Assembly (NCBI GenBank): GCA_017441045.1
Contig: JAFSAK010000054.1
Coordinates: 1 to 6,946 of the forward strand
Direction of reading: 5' to 3'
Source: Clostridia bacterium
GTDB lineage: Bacteria > Bacillota_A > Clostridia > Oscillospirales > Acutalibacteraceae
Length of the DNA: 6,946 nt
Position 1 is the first letter of the stretch. The number at the start of each line of letters is the position of its first letter. The notes under the pieces were generated by a model. That model ran no database searches. It was not told where the DNA came from and saw only the letters and a program-made list of their open reading frames with translations. Shown here in pieces: positions 1-6,946 of the stretch. The translations under genes were made by a program, and so were the position numbers.

Positions 1-1
1 C

Positions 2-646
2 GAGGCGGACCGCCTCAAAATTCTCGCTTCGGTGGATTTTGGTATATATGATGGGAAAATTAATAAGGAAAACTTTGAGCGGGATTGCTGCGCCGCAAGT
101 TTTATAAGAGGCGCTTTTCTTGCGTGCGGTCATCTTTCTGACCCCGATACCGCTTATAGAGTTGATTTCCCCATAAAAGAGAAAAATTTGGCGGAGGAAT
201 TTAAATTTCTCCTCTCTGAACATTATATAGATGCCCATATTTCTACGCGGGGCAAGGGCTACGTAGTATATATTAAAAAGAATGAAACAATAAGCGACCT
301 ATTGGCCCTTATGGGCGCTTCTACAAGAAGTTTGGAGGTTATCGAAACCTCGATTATTAAAAGCGTTAAAAACAATACAAATAGGGCCAGAAACTGTGAT
401 AGCGGTAATATAAACCGCACCGTCGAAGCATCAATTAATCAGAGAAAAGCCATTGAATATCTGATTAAAAGAGATATGCTCGCAAGTTTACCTGAGCCGC
501 TTATTGAGGCGGCAAATTTAAGAATGGAAAACCCCTCTCTTTCCCTTCGTGAACTTTGCAAAAAGTCAAAGGAAGGTTTAACGGTTTCGGGGCTCAACCA
601 TCGACTTAAAAAAATAATGGAAATTTACGAAGATATAAAGAAATAG
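2..646 (+). CDS. whiA: WhiA, DNA-binding sporulation/cell-division regulator (C-terminal part; 5' end outside window)
   Basis: The reading frame is open from base 2, so the gene enters from the left; a GTG at 32 is internal and not the start. The 214 visible residues are about two thirds of a usual WhiA of a little over 300 residues. Residues 30-57 of the fragment (C-AASFIRGAFLACGHLSDP) match the degenerate LAGLIDADG homing-endonuclease-like domain, which in WhiA serves protein/DNA contacts and is not known to cut DNA. Residues 128-140 (NRARNCDSGNINR) and 176-205, with SGLNHRLKK, are the C-terminal WhiA helix-turn-helix domain. Family knowledge: WhiA controls sporulation septation in Streptomyces and affects division and chromosome segregation in Bacillus. 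It is followed after 28 nt by dnaE on the same strand, the usual clostridial order (rapZ-yvcK-whiA upstream would be expected). Identity is secure; its targets here are unknown. Confidence 0.95.
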   Translation, partial: EADRLKILASVDFGIYDGKINKENFERDCCAASFIRGAFLACGHLSDPDTAYRVDFPIKEKNLAEEFKFLLSEHYIDAHISTRGKGYVVYIKKNETISDLLALMGASTRSLEVIETSIIKSVKNNTNRARNCDSGNINRTVEASINQRKAIEYLIKRDMLASLPEPLIEAANLRMENPSLSLRELCKKSKEGLTVSGLNHRLKKIMEIYEDIKK

Positions 647-674
647 GAAAATCAAAAGGAAAGAAGGGTACGGT

Positions 675-3600
675 ATGAAGTTCGTTCATCTGCATTTGCA
701 TACGGAATATAGTTTGCTCGACGGCTGCTGCCGTATCGAAAAATTGATGGACCAAGCCAAAGCGCTTGGTCAAAATGCAGTGGCAATTACGGACCACGGC
801 GTTATGTACGGCGCCATTGATTTTTATAAAGCGGCCAAGAAAAAGGGAATTAAACCTATTATCGGGTGCGAAGTTTATGTCGCGCCCAAATCCCGTTTTG
901 ATAAGCAAAAATATGAAGGCGGCGATTACAGTCACCTTGTGCTTTTATGCGAAAATAATAAGGGTTATGAAAATCTCATTAAACTCGTTTCGGCGGGCTT
1001 TACTGAAGGTTTTTATAACCGACCCAGAGTGGATAGAGAACTTCTCGAAAAGCATAGCGAAGGCCTTATAGCCCTATCGGCTTGTCTTGCGGGTGAGATA
1101 CCGCGCGCTCTTATGAAAAACGATTACGAAGAAGCCAGAGATATTGCCATTTGGTACCGTCAAACCTTTGGTCAGAATAACTATTTCCTTGAAATTCAGG
1201 ATCACGGCATAGCCGAGCAAAAATATGTTAACCCCCTTATTAAAAAATTGGCGAAGGAACTTGATATCGGCCTTGTGGCTACCAACGATGTGCATTATCT
1301 TAATAAAGAAGATAGTTTTATGCATAAAGTTTTGCTGTGCGTTCAAACCGGCAGTAAAATTACAGATGATAACTCTATGGAATTTAAAACGGAAGAGTTT
1401 TATCTTAAAAGTTACGATGAAATGCAGGAACTTTTCGGTGATACACCCGAAGCCCTTTCAAACACAGTAAAAATCGCCGAAAGATGTAATGTTGAATTTG
1501 AATTCGGCAAAATCAAACTGCCCTTTTTTGATACGGGAGATAAAGATCATTTCGAATATTTTAAAGAAAAATGCTATGAAGGTCTTTATAAAAAGTACGG
1601 CCAAAACCCCGATGAAAGCGTAAAAGAACGCCTTGATTATGAACTTTCCGTAATCAATAAAATGGGATATGTGGATTATTATCTCATAGTTTGGGATTTT
1701 GTGAATTACGCAAAGGAAAACGGTATACCCGTAGGTCCGGGGCGTGGCTCGGGCGCGGGAAGTTTAGCGGCCTACTGCATAGGAATAACGGGTGTTGACC
1801 CCATAAAATACGGACTTTTCTTTGAAAGATTTTTAAATCCCGAAAGGGTTTCTATGCCCGATTTTGATATAGATTTCTGCTTCGTAAACAGACCTAAAGT
1901 TATTGATTATGTGGTTAATAAATACGGCGCAGACCATGTAGCGCAGATTGTTACCTTCGGTACCCTTGCCGCGAGAGCGGCCGTAAGGGACGTGGGAAGG
2001 GCGATGGACTTGCCCTATAATGTTTGCGATAAAACCGCCAAACTTATACCTCACGCTATGGGTATGACCTTGGAAAAGGCGATTAATACAACCCCCGAAC
2101 TTAAAAACCTTTACGAAACCGATGACCAGATAAAAGAACTTTTAGATATGGCGATTAAGGTGGAAGGTATGCCCCGCCACGCTTCAACCCATGCCGCAGG
2201 TGTGGTTATTTCGGATAAAAGGGTGGATGAGTATGTGCCTTTGGCGGTAAATGACGGTATGGTCGTAACCCAATATACTATGACCGCCCTTGATGAATTA
2301 GGCCTTCTCAAAATGGATTTTTTGGGACTTCGAAATCTTACTGTTATCGCCGATACCGAAAAGGAAATCAGAAAGGAAAATCCGTTATTTTCTGCGGATA
2401 AAATTCCTTTTGATGATAAAGAAACCTTTAAAATGATGGGAGATGGATTTACCGACGGTATATTCCAATTTGAATCGGACGGTATGAAGAATGTTCTTCG
2501 CCGTTTCGGTCCCGAAACCCTTGAGGATTTAATTGCAATTCTTTCCCTTTATCGACCTGGCCCAATGGATTCTATCCCCAGATATATTTATAACCGCCAT
2601 CACCCTGAAGCCGTTACCTATGATACACCTCTTTTAGAGCCGATTTTGAAGGTTACCTATGGCTGTATCGTTTATCAGGAACAGGTGATGCAGATATTCC
2701 GCACTCTTGCGGGATATTCGCTCGGTCGCGCAGATATCGTGCGAAGGGCTATGTCCAAGAAGAAGCATGATGTTATGAAAAAAGAGCGTACCGCTTTTAT
2801 TTACGGCGAAAAGGATGAAAATGGAAATATAATTTGCGAAGGCGCAGTAAATAGGGGAGTAAGCGAAGAAGTTGCCGCTAAAATCTTCGATGAAATGTCG
2901 GCTTTCAGTTCCTATGCCTTCAATAAATCTCACGCCGCGGCGTATGCCGTAGTGGCGTATACAACCGCATATTTAAAGTACCATTACCCCGATAAATATA
3001 TGGCGGCGCTTCTTACGAGTGTTCTGGATGATACAAATAAAATAAATCTCTATACAAAGGAATGCAAGCGACTCGGTATTAAGGTTTTACCGCCTTCTGT
3101 TAATGATAGCGTTGCCCAGTTTACCTCAAAAGGCGGGAATGTATCCTTCGGTCTTTTGGCTGTTAAAAATCTCGGCTCATCGCTTATAGATAAACTTGTC
3201 AAAGAGCGGGAAGCGGGCGGGAAATACGCATCTTTTTACGATTTTTGCAAACGAAACTGCGGTAAAGAGATGAATAGAAGAGCCCTTGAAGGACTTATTA
3301 AATGCGGAGCTTTAGATAATCTTGGGGATAACCGCCGCACTATGATTTATAATATAGATAATGTGATTTCCATAGTTGATGAGCAAAGGCGCTTTATGGG
3401 GGATGGACAACTTGGTCTTTTCGGCAACGATGAGCCCGATGAGTTCACGCTCAAAAAGGTTGATGAAATGCCTCAAAATGAACTTTTTGCTATGGAAAAA
3501 GAAGCAACGGGACTTTATCTTTCGGGCCACCCAATGAAGCAATACGAGAACTTTGTTAAGAGCGCTGGTTTTGCCCCCATATGCGATATAGCGGATAAAA

Positions 3601-4118
3601 AATATTCTGACGGCGCCCGTGTTAGAATAGCGGGTGTTCTTGAAGAAACCAAGACCAAACAACTTAAAAACAATAATGTTCTCGCTTTTACCGCTATTGA
3701 AGATACTACGGGTAAAGTAGCGGTAACAATATTCCAAACGGCTTACGCCAGATACCGCAGTATGTTTACCGCGGGTAATGCTGTCATTATGCACGGCAAA
3801 GTAAGTGAAAGGGAGGATAGAGATACCGAAATCATATGCGAATTGGTTGAACTCATCCCCGAATCTGCCGCAAAGGTATCGCAGAAGAAAATTAAATCGG
3901 GATTATATATTAAGATAAAAAGTGTAAATTCCGATGAATTCACTAAGGTTAAAGAAATTTTGCAAAGCAATCGCGGAAACACTTCTGTATATATTGTCTG
4001 TGAGGATACGGGTAAAAAGTTAGAAGCACCCGAGCATTTAAGAGTATCGGTTAGCGATGAACTTTTAACGGCCCTTTATTCCGTAACGGGTGAAGAGCGA
4101 ACGAAATTTATAAAATAA
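675..4118 (+). CDS. dnaE: DNA polymerase III subunit alpha (DnaE1-type)
   Basis: Complete 1147-residue replicative polymerase subunit, close to the 1160 of E. coli DnaE. The ATG at 675 is preceded by a purine-rich ribosome site (AAGAAGGG, 661-668) and starts the conserved MKFVHLHLHTEYSLLDG. Order of domains: PHP (about 1-210) with H7, H9, D16, H41, E66, H87, C137, D205 and H207, a full metal-ligand set; palm with GPGRGSGAGS (354-363) and catalytic D398 and D400 in PDFDIDF, third Asp D548 in KMDFLGLRNL; fingers with YRPGPMD (626-632) and FNKSHAAAYA (749-758); helix-hairpin-helix near 865-890; internal beta-clamp motif QLGLF (912-916); OB fold about 980-1055; C-terminal tau-binding-like domain to the end. 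It makes DNA at the fork with the sliding clamp. Firmicutes usually also carry PolC, in which case DnaE may mainly extend primers; PolC is not in this window. No frameshift or missing key residue. Probably co-transcribed with whiA. Confidence 0.97.
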   Translation: MKFVHLHLHTEYSLLDGCCRIEKLMDQAKALGQNAVAITDHGVMYGAIDFYKAAKKKGIKPIIGCEVYVAPKSRFDKQKYEGGDYSHLVLLCENNKGYENLIKLVSAGFTEGFYNRPRVDRELLEKHSEGLIALSACLAGEIPRALMKNDYEEARDIAIWYRQTFGQNNYFLEIQDHGIAEQKYVNPLIKKLAKELDIGLVATNDVHYLNKEDSFMHKVLLCVQTGSKITDDNSMEFKTEEFYLKSYDEMQELFGDTPEALSNTVKIAERCNVEFEFGKIKLPFFDTGDKDHFEYFKEKCYEGLYKKYGQNPDESVKERLDYELSVINKMGYVDYYLIVWDFVNYAKENGIPVGPGRGSGAGSLAAYCIGITGVDPIKYGLFFERFLNPERVSMPDFDIDFCFVNRPKVIDYVVNKYGADHVAQIVTFGTLAARAAVRDVGRAMDLPYNVCDKTAKLIPHAMGMTLEKAINTTPELKNLYETDDQIKELLDMAIKVEGMPRHASTHAAGVVISDKRVDEYVPLAVNDGMVVTQYTMTALDELGLLKMDFLGLRNLTVIADTEKEIRKENPLFSADKIPFDDKETFKMMGDGFTDGIFQFESDGMKNVLRRFGPETLEDLIAILSLYRPGPMDSIPRYIYNRHHPEAVTYDTPLLEPILKVTYGCIVYQEQVMQIFRTLAGYSLGRADIVRRAMSKKKHDVMKKERTAFIYGEKDENGNIICEGAVNRGVSEEVAAKIFDEMSAFSSYAFNKSHAAAYAVVAYTTAYLKYHYPDKYMAALLTSVLDDTNKINLYTKECKRLGIKVLPPSVNDSVAQFTSKGGNVSFGLLAVKNLGSSLIDKLVKEREAGGKYASFYDFCKRNCGKEMNRRALEGLIKCGALDNLGDNRRTMIYNIDNVISIVDEQRRFMGDGQLGLFGNDEPDEFTLKKVDEMPQNELFAMEKEATGLYLSGHPMKQYENFVKSAGFAPICDIADKKYSDGARVRIAGVLEETKTKQLKNNNVLAFTAIEDTTGKVAVTIFQTAYARYRSMFTAGNAVIMHGKVSEREDRDTEIICELVELIPESAAKVSQKKIKSGLYIKIKSVNSDEFTKVKEILQSNRGNTSVYIVCEDTGKKLEAPEHLRVSVSDELLTALYSVTGEERTKFIK

Positions 4119-4130
4119 TTAAATTTATTG

Positions 4131-4159
4131 TTGATAAATGGGAAAAAATGTTTTATAAT
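4131..4159 (+). promoter_or_regulatory. Sigma-A-type promoter for pfkA
   Basis: TTGATA at 4131-4136 (one mismatch to TTGACA), a spacer of exactly 17 nt, then a perfect TATAAT at 4154-4159. Transcription should begin near 4166, giving a leader of about 58 nt before the pfkA ATG. It lies just after the dnaE stop at 4118. I see no terminator between dnaE and this promoter, so pfkA may receive both read-through and its own transcripts. Assigned by sequence match only. Confidence 0.8.
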
Positions 4160-4224
4160 GTTTGATGATTTGTTGTTCGCTTAACAATCCTAATATCAGC
4201 AAAGTTTTTTGGAGTGATTAATTT

Positions 4225-5184
4225 ATGAAAACTATAGGTGTGCTCACCAGCGGCGGCGATGCGCCGGGAATGAATGCGGCTATCCGCGCGGCTGTAAGAA
4301 CGGCTATTTCTTTAGGTATGACCGTTAAAGGCATCAAAAGAGGATGGAACGGTCTTATTGAAGATGATATAATTGATATGGATGTCCGTTCTGTGTCTGA
4401 TACAATTCACAGAGGCGGAACAACACTTTTTACCGCAAGAAGCCCTCGTTTTAAAGAGGAAGAGGGAATGCAGGAAGCCATAAAGACCTGTAAAAAACAC
4501 GGTATTGAAGGCATCGTTGTAATCGGTGGCGATGGCTCATTTAGAGGCGCCCGAGATTTATCCGAGCGAGGAATTCCTTGCGTTGGTGTTCCCGGAACTA
4601 TCGATAACGATATCGCTTCTACTGAGTTCACCATTGGTTATGATACTGCTATGAATACCGCTATGGAAATGATTGACCGTCTTCGTGATACGGCTCAATC
4701 TCACGAGCGTTGCACCATCATTGAAGTTATGGGTAGACATGCAGGTTATATCGCCCTTAACTGCGGTATCGCTGCAGGCGCTACCGCTATCGCGGTACCT
4801 GAAGTCCCCGTTACTACCGATGAGATTGTCAAGAAAATCGAGGATTCCCGTCAGACAGGCAAAAAACACTTTGTTGTAGTCGTTGCCGAAGGCGTTGGCG
4901 GCGTTGAAGAGATGGCAAAGGAAATCGAGGAAAGAACGGGTATCGAATCAAGAGCTACTATTTTAGGCCACGTTCAGCGTGGCGGCAGACCTACCGTTAG
5001 AGATAGAGTTATCGCTACCAAACTCAGCAACGAAGCGGTTCATCTTTTAAATCAGGGTATAGGCAACCGAGTTGTTGGATATAAGGCAGGAAAGGTCGTT
5101 AATTACGATATTTTCGAAGCGCTTCAGATGGAAAAACCTTTCCCCGCAGATACTCTAAGAGTTGCTTACGAAACTTCAAACTAA
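4225..5184 (+). CDS. pfkA: ATP-dependent 6-phosphofructokinase
   Basis: 319 residues, the usual length for bacterial PfkA. It phosphorylates fructose 6-phosphate to fructose 1,6-bisphosphate in the cytosol, the committed step of glycolysis, as a tetramer. ATG 4225 follows GGAG (4211-4214) with a rather long 10-nt gap. Numbering coincides with the mature E. coli enzyme: G11 in TSGGDAPG, R72, GGDGS (101-105, Mg ligand D103), PGTIDND (123-129) with catalytic D127 and T125, R162, MGR (169-171), E222, R243, H249 and R252 for the sugar phosphate. G104 and G124 indicate ATP, not pyrophosphate, as donor. At the effector site R21, R25, D59, R154 and K213 are kept, but 187 is Thr (Glu in E. coli and Geobacillus) and 211 is Thr (Lys/Arg there), so regulation by ADP and phosphoenolpyruvate may differ. 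Own promoter upstream, strong terminator downstream; the pyk gene often found next is absent. Confidence 0.97.
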   Translation: MKTIGVLTSGGDAPGMNAAIRAAVRTAISLGMTVKGIKRGWNGLIEDDIIDMDVRSVSDTIHRGGTTLFTARSPRFKEEEGMQEAIKTCKKHGIEGIVVIGGDGSFRGARDLSERGIPCVGVPGTIDNDIASTEFTIGYDTAMNTAMEMIDRLRDTAQSHERCTIIEVMGRHAGYIALNCGIAAGATAIAVPEVPVTTDEIVKKIEDSRQTGKKHFVVVVAEGVGGVEEMAKEIEERTGIESRATILGHVQRGGRPTVRDRVIATKLSNEAVHLLNQGIGNRVVGYKAGKVVNYDIFEALQMEKPFPADTLRVAYETSN

Positions 5185-5193
5185 TATGCATAA

Positions 5194-5233
5194 AAACCTC
5201 ACAGATTTTAGTGCCTGTGAGGTTTATTTTTTA
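5194..5233 (+). terminator. Intrinsic terminator after pfkA
   Basis: An 11-bp perfect stem (AAACCTCACAG at 5194-5204 pairing with CTGTGAGGTTT at 5215-5225) with a 10-nt loop is followed by A and six T (5227-5232). It starts 9 nt after the pfkA stop and ends 13 nt before the next promoter, so it cleanly separates pfkA from the antiporter gene. Confidence 0.93.
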
Positions 5234-5246
5234 TCTATTTTTAATC

Positions 5247-5275
5247 TTGACTTTATAGCGGTATAGGAATAGAAT
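5247..5275 (+). promoter_or_regulatory. Sigma-A-type promoter for the antiporter gene
   Basis: TTGACT at 5247-5252 and TAGAAT at 5270-5275, each one mismatch from consensus, with a 17-nt spacer. The predicted start of transcription is near 5281-5283. This falls on the TTG codon at 5283, which therefore cannot be preceded by a ribosome site on this transcript, and supports the ATG at 5310 as the translation start. Confidence 0.72.
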
Positions 5276-5309
5276 AATAGGGTTGAATTTTTATTATCGA
5301 GATGATTAT

Positions 5310-6578
5310 ATGCAGATTTTACTCAGTTTATCTATCGCTATGTTTGCGGGACTTATGCTATCCCGTCTGGCAAAATTATTTAAACTTCCCGCTGTTACTG
5401 CCTATCTTATTGCGGGAATTCTTGTAGGGCCTTATTTGCTTGGTGCCTTCGGTTTATCGGGATTAGGTTTTACGAGTATGAAAGATATAAAAAGTTATTC
5501 CACAATTTCCGATGTGGCATTAGGTTTTATCGCTTTTTCTATCGGCAATGAATTCAGAATGTCGGATATTAAGCATATCGGTAAGCAGGCGTTGGTTATA
5601 GGTATCGTTCAGGCCATTACCGCAACCGTACTTGTGGATGCGGCTTTTATAGGACTTCATTTCCTTTTCCCCGATAAAATAACACTCCCTACTGCCGTAA
5701 TTATGGGCGCTATTGCTTCGGCTACCGCCCCCGCCGCCACCTTAATGGTCGTAAGGCAGTATAAGGCCAAGGGTCCCCTTACTTCAATTCTGCTTCCCAT
5801 AGTTGCCCTCGATGATGCGGTGGGACTTATAGTGTTTGCCGTTTCCTTTGGTGTTGCCAAGGCAATGATTTCGGGAAAGGTGGATGTTCTTTCGGTTATC
5901 GTTGAGCCCGTTTTGGAAGTGGTACTGTCTTTGGGACTCGGTTTTGTTATGGGACTTTTGTTCAGTTTCTTTGAAAGGTTTTTCCATTCACGCTCAAAGC
6001 GACTTTCAATGTCGGTTACTTTTGTGCTCCTGACCGTAGCCCTTTCAATGCTTAAATTTAATATTTTTGGCGTACATATTGCCTTTTCTTCACTTCTCGT
6101 TTGTATGATGCTAGGCACGGTATTTTGCAATATCTGTGATTTTTCAGAAGAACTTATGGATCGCCTCGACCGTTGGACCGCGCCTATATTTATGCTCTTT
6201 TTCATATTAAGCGGCGCCGAACTTGAACTTTCGGTGTTTACCGATATGGTAGTGGTGATTATCGGTATTATTTATATAATCACCCGTTCGATAGGTAAAT
6301 ATGTTGGCTCATTTATAAGCGCAAAGGCAATGGGTTGCAATTCGAATATCGTTAAATATCTCGGAATAACGCTTCTCCCTCAAGCTGGTGTTGCTCTTGG
6401 TATGGCAATTAAAGCGTCGGAACTCGGAACCGAAGGTCATATGATAGCAAATCTCACCTTGTTCTCGGTGCTTATCTATGAAATTGTAGGTCCTTTCCTT
6501 ACTAAGATTTCACTTGAGAAGGCAGGGGAGATTACTCCCGAGGGTAAAACGAGCGCCCGCCAAATTGTAGCAAAATAA
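5310..6578 (+). CDS. Cation:proton antiporter, CPA2 (Kef/NapA-like) family
   Basis: Integral membrane protein of 422 residues from ATG 5310 that should exchange Na+ or K+ for protons. The frame is open to a TTG at 5283 (431 residues), but the promoter start point and the typical family N terminus (MQILLSLSIAMFAGLMLSRLAK) favour 5310. The ribosome site is weak (GAG, 5299-5301). I count about 12-13 hydrophobic segments, e.g. residues 3-21, 27-48, 94-120, 127-148, 159-186, 196-221, 253-275, 289-307, 314-336, 348-369 and 378-402. Family marks: LPAVTAYLIAGILVGP (26-41), ATAPAA (138-143), the paired acids D168-D169 in VALDDAVGLIV, Arg326 and Lys330 in TRSIGKY, and LPQAGVALGMA (356-366). In characterised CPA2 proteins a DD pair goes with electrogenic Na+/H+ exchange. 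The C terminus stops soon after the last segment, with no RCK/TrkA-N nucleotide-binding domain as in KefB/KefC, and no partner gene is adjacent. Ion choice is inferred. Confidence 0.88.
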   Translation: MQILLSLSIAMFAGLMLSRLAKLFKLPAVTAYLIAGILVGPYLLGAFGLSGLGFTSMKDIKSYSTISDVALGFIAFSIGNEFRMSDIKHIGKQALVIGIVQAITATVLVDAAFIGLHFLFPDKITLPTAVIMGAIASATAPAATLMVVRQYKAKGPLTSILLPIVALDDAVGLIVFAVSFGVAKAMISGKVDVLSVIVEPVLEVVLSLGLGFVMGLLFSFFERFFHSRSKRLSMSVTFVLLTVALSMLKFNIFGVHIAFSSLLVCMMLGTVFCNICDFSEELMDRLDRWTAPIFMLFFILSGAELELSVFTDMVVVIIGIIYIITRSIGKYVGSFISAKAMGCNSNIVKYLGITLLPQAGVALGMAIKASELGTEGHMIANLTLFSVLIYEIVGPFLTKISLEKAGEITPEGKTSARQIVAK

Positions 6579-6580
6579 AT

Positions 6581-6613
6581 AAAAACTCCAACCCATAAAG
6601 GTTGGAGTTTTTT
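6581..6613. terminator. Bidirectional terminator between the convergent antiporter gene and recG
   Basis: AAAAACTCCAACC (6581-6593) pairs perfectly with GGTTGGAGTTTTT (6600-6612) around a 6-nt loop; the GC-rich core is 6586-6593 with 6600-6607. On the + strand the stem leads into T6 (6608-6613); on the - strand it leads into TTTTT then further T-rich sequence. It lies 2 nt after the antiporter stop and 3 nt after the recG stop, so one hairpin can end both transcripts. Confidence 0.94.
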
Positions 6614-6616
6614 GCT

Positions 6617-6946
6617 TTAATTTTCGTTAAGTTTTTTATAAAGGGCTATAATTTCTTCTCTTAAAGCAAGATGCTCTTCCTCTTTGAGCCGAGGATCACT
6701 TTCGAGAATATTTGCTGCCGCAAATCCTGCGAGGCGTAAGGTATCGGCATCTGCAAAAAGGTCGGCAATTTTGAGTTTAGGAAGTCCGTGTTGGCGGTTG
6801 CCGAGAAAATCACCGGGACCTCTGAGGCGTAAATCCTCATCGGCGATTTTAAATCCGTCAGAACTATTGGTTATAACATTTAGCCGTTCCTTTGTTACGC
6901 CGCCTTTGATATCTGATATAAATATGCAACTTGATTTATGCTTCCC
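6617..6946 (-). CDS. recG: ATP-dependent DNA helicase RecG (C-terminal 109 residues; 5' end outside window)
   Basis: Open from the right edge of the window to the TAA at 6617-6619, with no start codon visible, so this is the tail of a protein normally near 680 residues. It begins GKHKSSC, just after the conserved helicase motif VI arginines, which lie outside. The segment SSDGFKIADEDLRLRGPGDF and GNRQHGLPKLKIADLF is the RecG-specific TRG (translocation in RecG) region: fragment R21, R42 and Q52 have the same spacing as E. coli R609, R630 and Q640, which couple ATP hydrolysis to DNA movement. RecG remodels stalled forks and Holliday junctions by branch migration. It converges on the antiporter gene and shares its terminator; its promoter is not in the window. 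Identity is firm although only the end is seen. Confidence 0.93.
   Translation of the reverse strand, partial: GKHKSSCIFISDIKGGVTKERLNVITNSSDGFKIADEDLRLRGPGDFLGNRQHGLPKLKIADLFADADTLRLAGFAAANILESDPRLKEEEHLALREEIIALYKKLNEN

Noticed and set aside
32..34. GTG at 32 as a gene start
   Set aside because: The frame is open to the window edge and the upstream residues EADRLKILAS continue a normal WhiA sequence.
606..935. Open frame on the - strand over the whiA end and dnaE start
   Set aside because: It covers the conserved PHP start of DnaE and the WhiA stop; no recognisable product.
3312..3794. 160-codon open frame on the - strand inside dnaE
   Set aside because: It is antisense to well-conserved DnaE sequence including the clamp motif and OB fold, resembles no family I know, and has no clear ribosome site or promoter.
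4170..4210. Possible attenuator in the pfkA leader (hairpin TTGTT/AACAA at 4170-4187, T6 at 4205-4210)
   Set aside because: The stem is only five mostly A/T pairs and lies 17 nt before the T run, too weak and too far to be an intrinsic terminator or a known riboswitch.
5283..5309. TTG at 5283 as antiporter start
   Set aside because: The predicted transcription start falls on it, no properly spaced ribosome site precedes it, and the nine added charged/aromatic residues are not typical of the family's N terminus.
5657..6205. 182-codon open frame on the - strand inside the antiporter gene
   Set aside because: Its Ser/Thr/Ile/Lys-rich translation is what the complement of a membrane-protein gene gives; the + strand frame has clear CPA2 motifs throughout.
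1..6946. CRISPR arrays, insertion sequences, tRNA/rRNA genes, phage attachment sites
   Set aside because: No regularly spaced repeats, transposase or recombinase motifs, cloverleaf-like sequence or long direct repeats were seen; intergenic space is small and explained by promoters and terminators.

Overview
This is a low-to-middle GC bacterial chromosome segment, most likely from a Firmicute of class Clostridia. The grounds are the gene order whiA - dnaE - pfkA, which is a familiar clostridial arrangement, the Firmicute-type sporulation/division regulator WhiA, a PfkA close to the Bacillus/Geobacillus type, and sigma-A-like promoters. I cannot name a genus from the sequence. All coding segments look intact and have similar base composition. 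I see no mobile element, CRISPR array, tRNA or rRNA.

Layout. Positions 2-646 (+) hold the last 214 residues of WhiA; its start lies outside the window. After 28 nt comes dnaE (675-4118, +), a complete 1147-residue DNA polymerase III alpha subunit with all polymerase aspartates, a full set of PHP metal ligands and an internal clamp-binding motif. A 106-nt gap carries a near-consensus promoter (TTGATA-17-TATAAT) for pfkA (4225-5184, +), the ATP-dependent phosphofructokinase. A strong intrinsic terminator follows at 5194-5233, so the whiA-dnaE-pfkA transcription block ends there. A second good promoter (TTGACT-17-TAGAAT, 5247-5275) drives a separate one-gene unit, a CPA2-type membrane cation:proton antiporter (start best placed at 5310, end 6578). 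A bidirectional terminator (6581-6613) separates it from the convergent 3' end of recG (6617-6946, -), which runs out of the window.

How the genes fit together. WhiA (division/cell-cycle regulation), DnaE (replication) and RecG (fork rescue) are chromosome-maintenance functions, and PfkA is the committed step of glycolysis. pfkA has its own promoter, so glycolytic expression can be set apart from whiA-dnaE, although no terminator separates dnaE from pfkA and read-through is likely. The antiporter is an independent ion/pH homeostasis gene placed where many clostridia carry pyk.

The window is an ordinary housekeeping region and I found no new system in it. The points most worth a second look are two substitutions in the predicted allosteric site of PfkA (Thr at 187 and 211), the intact PHP proofreading site of DnaE, and the start-site arrangement of the antiporter gene.
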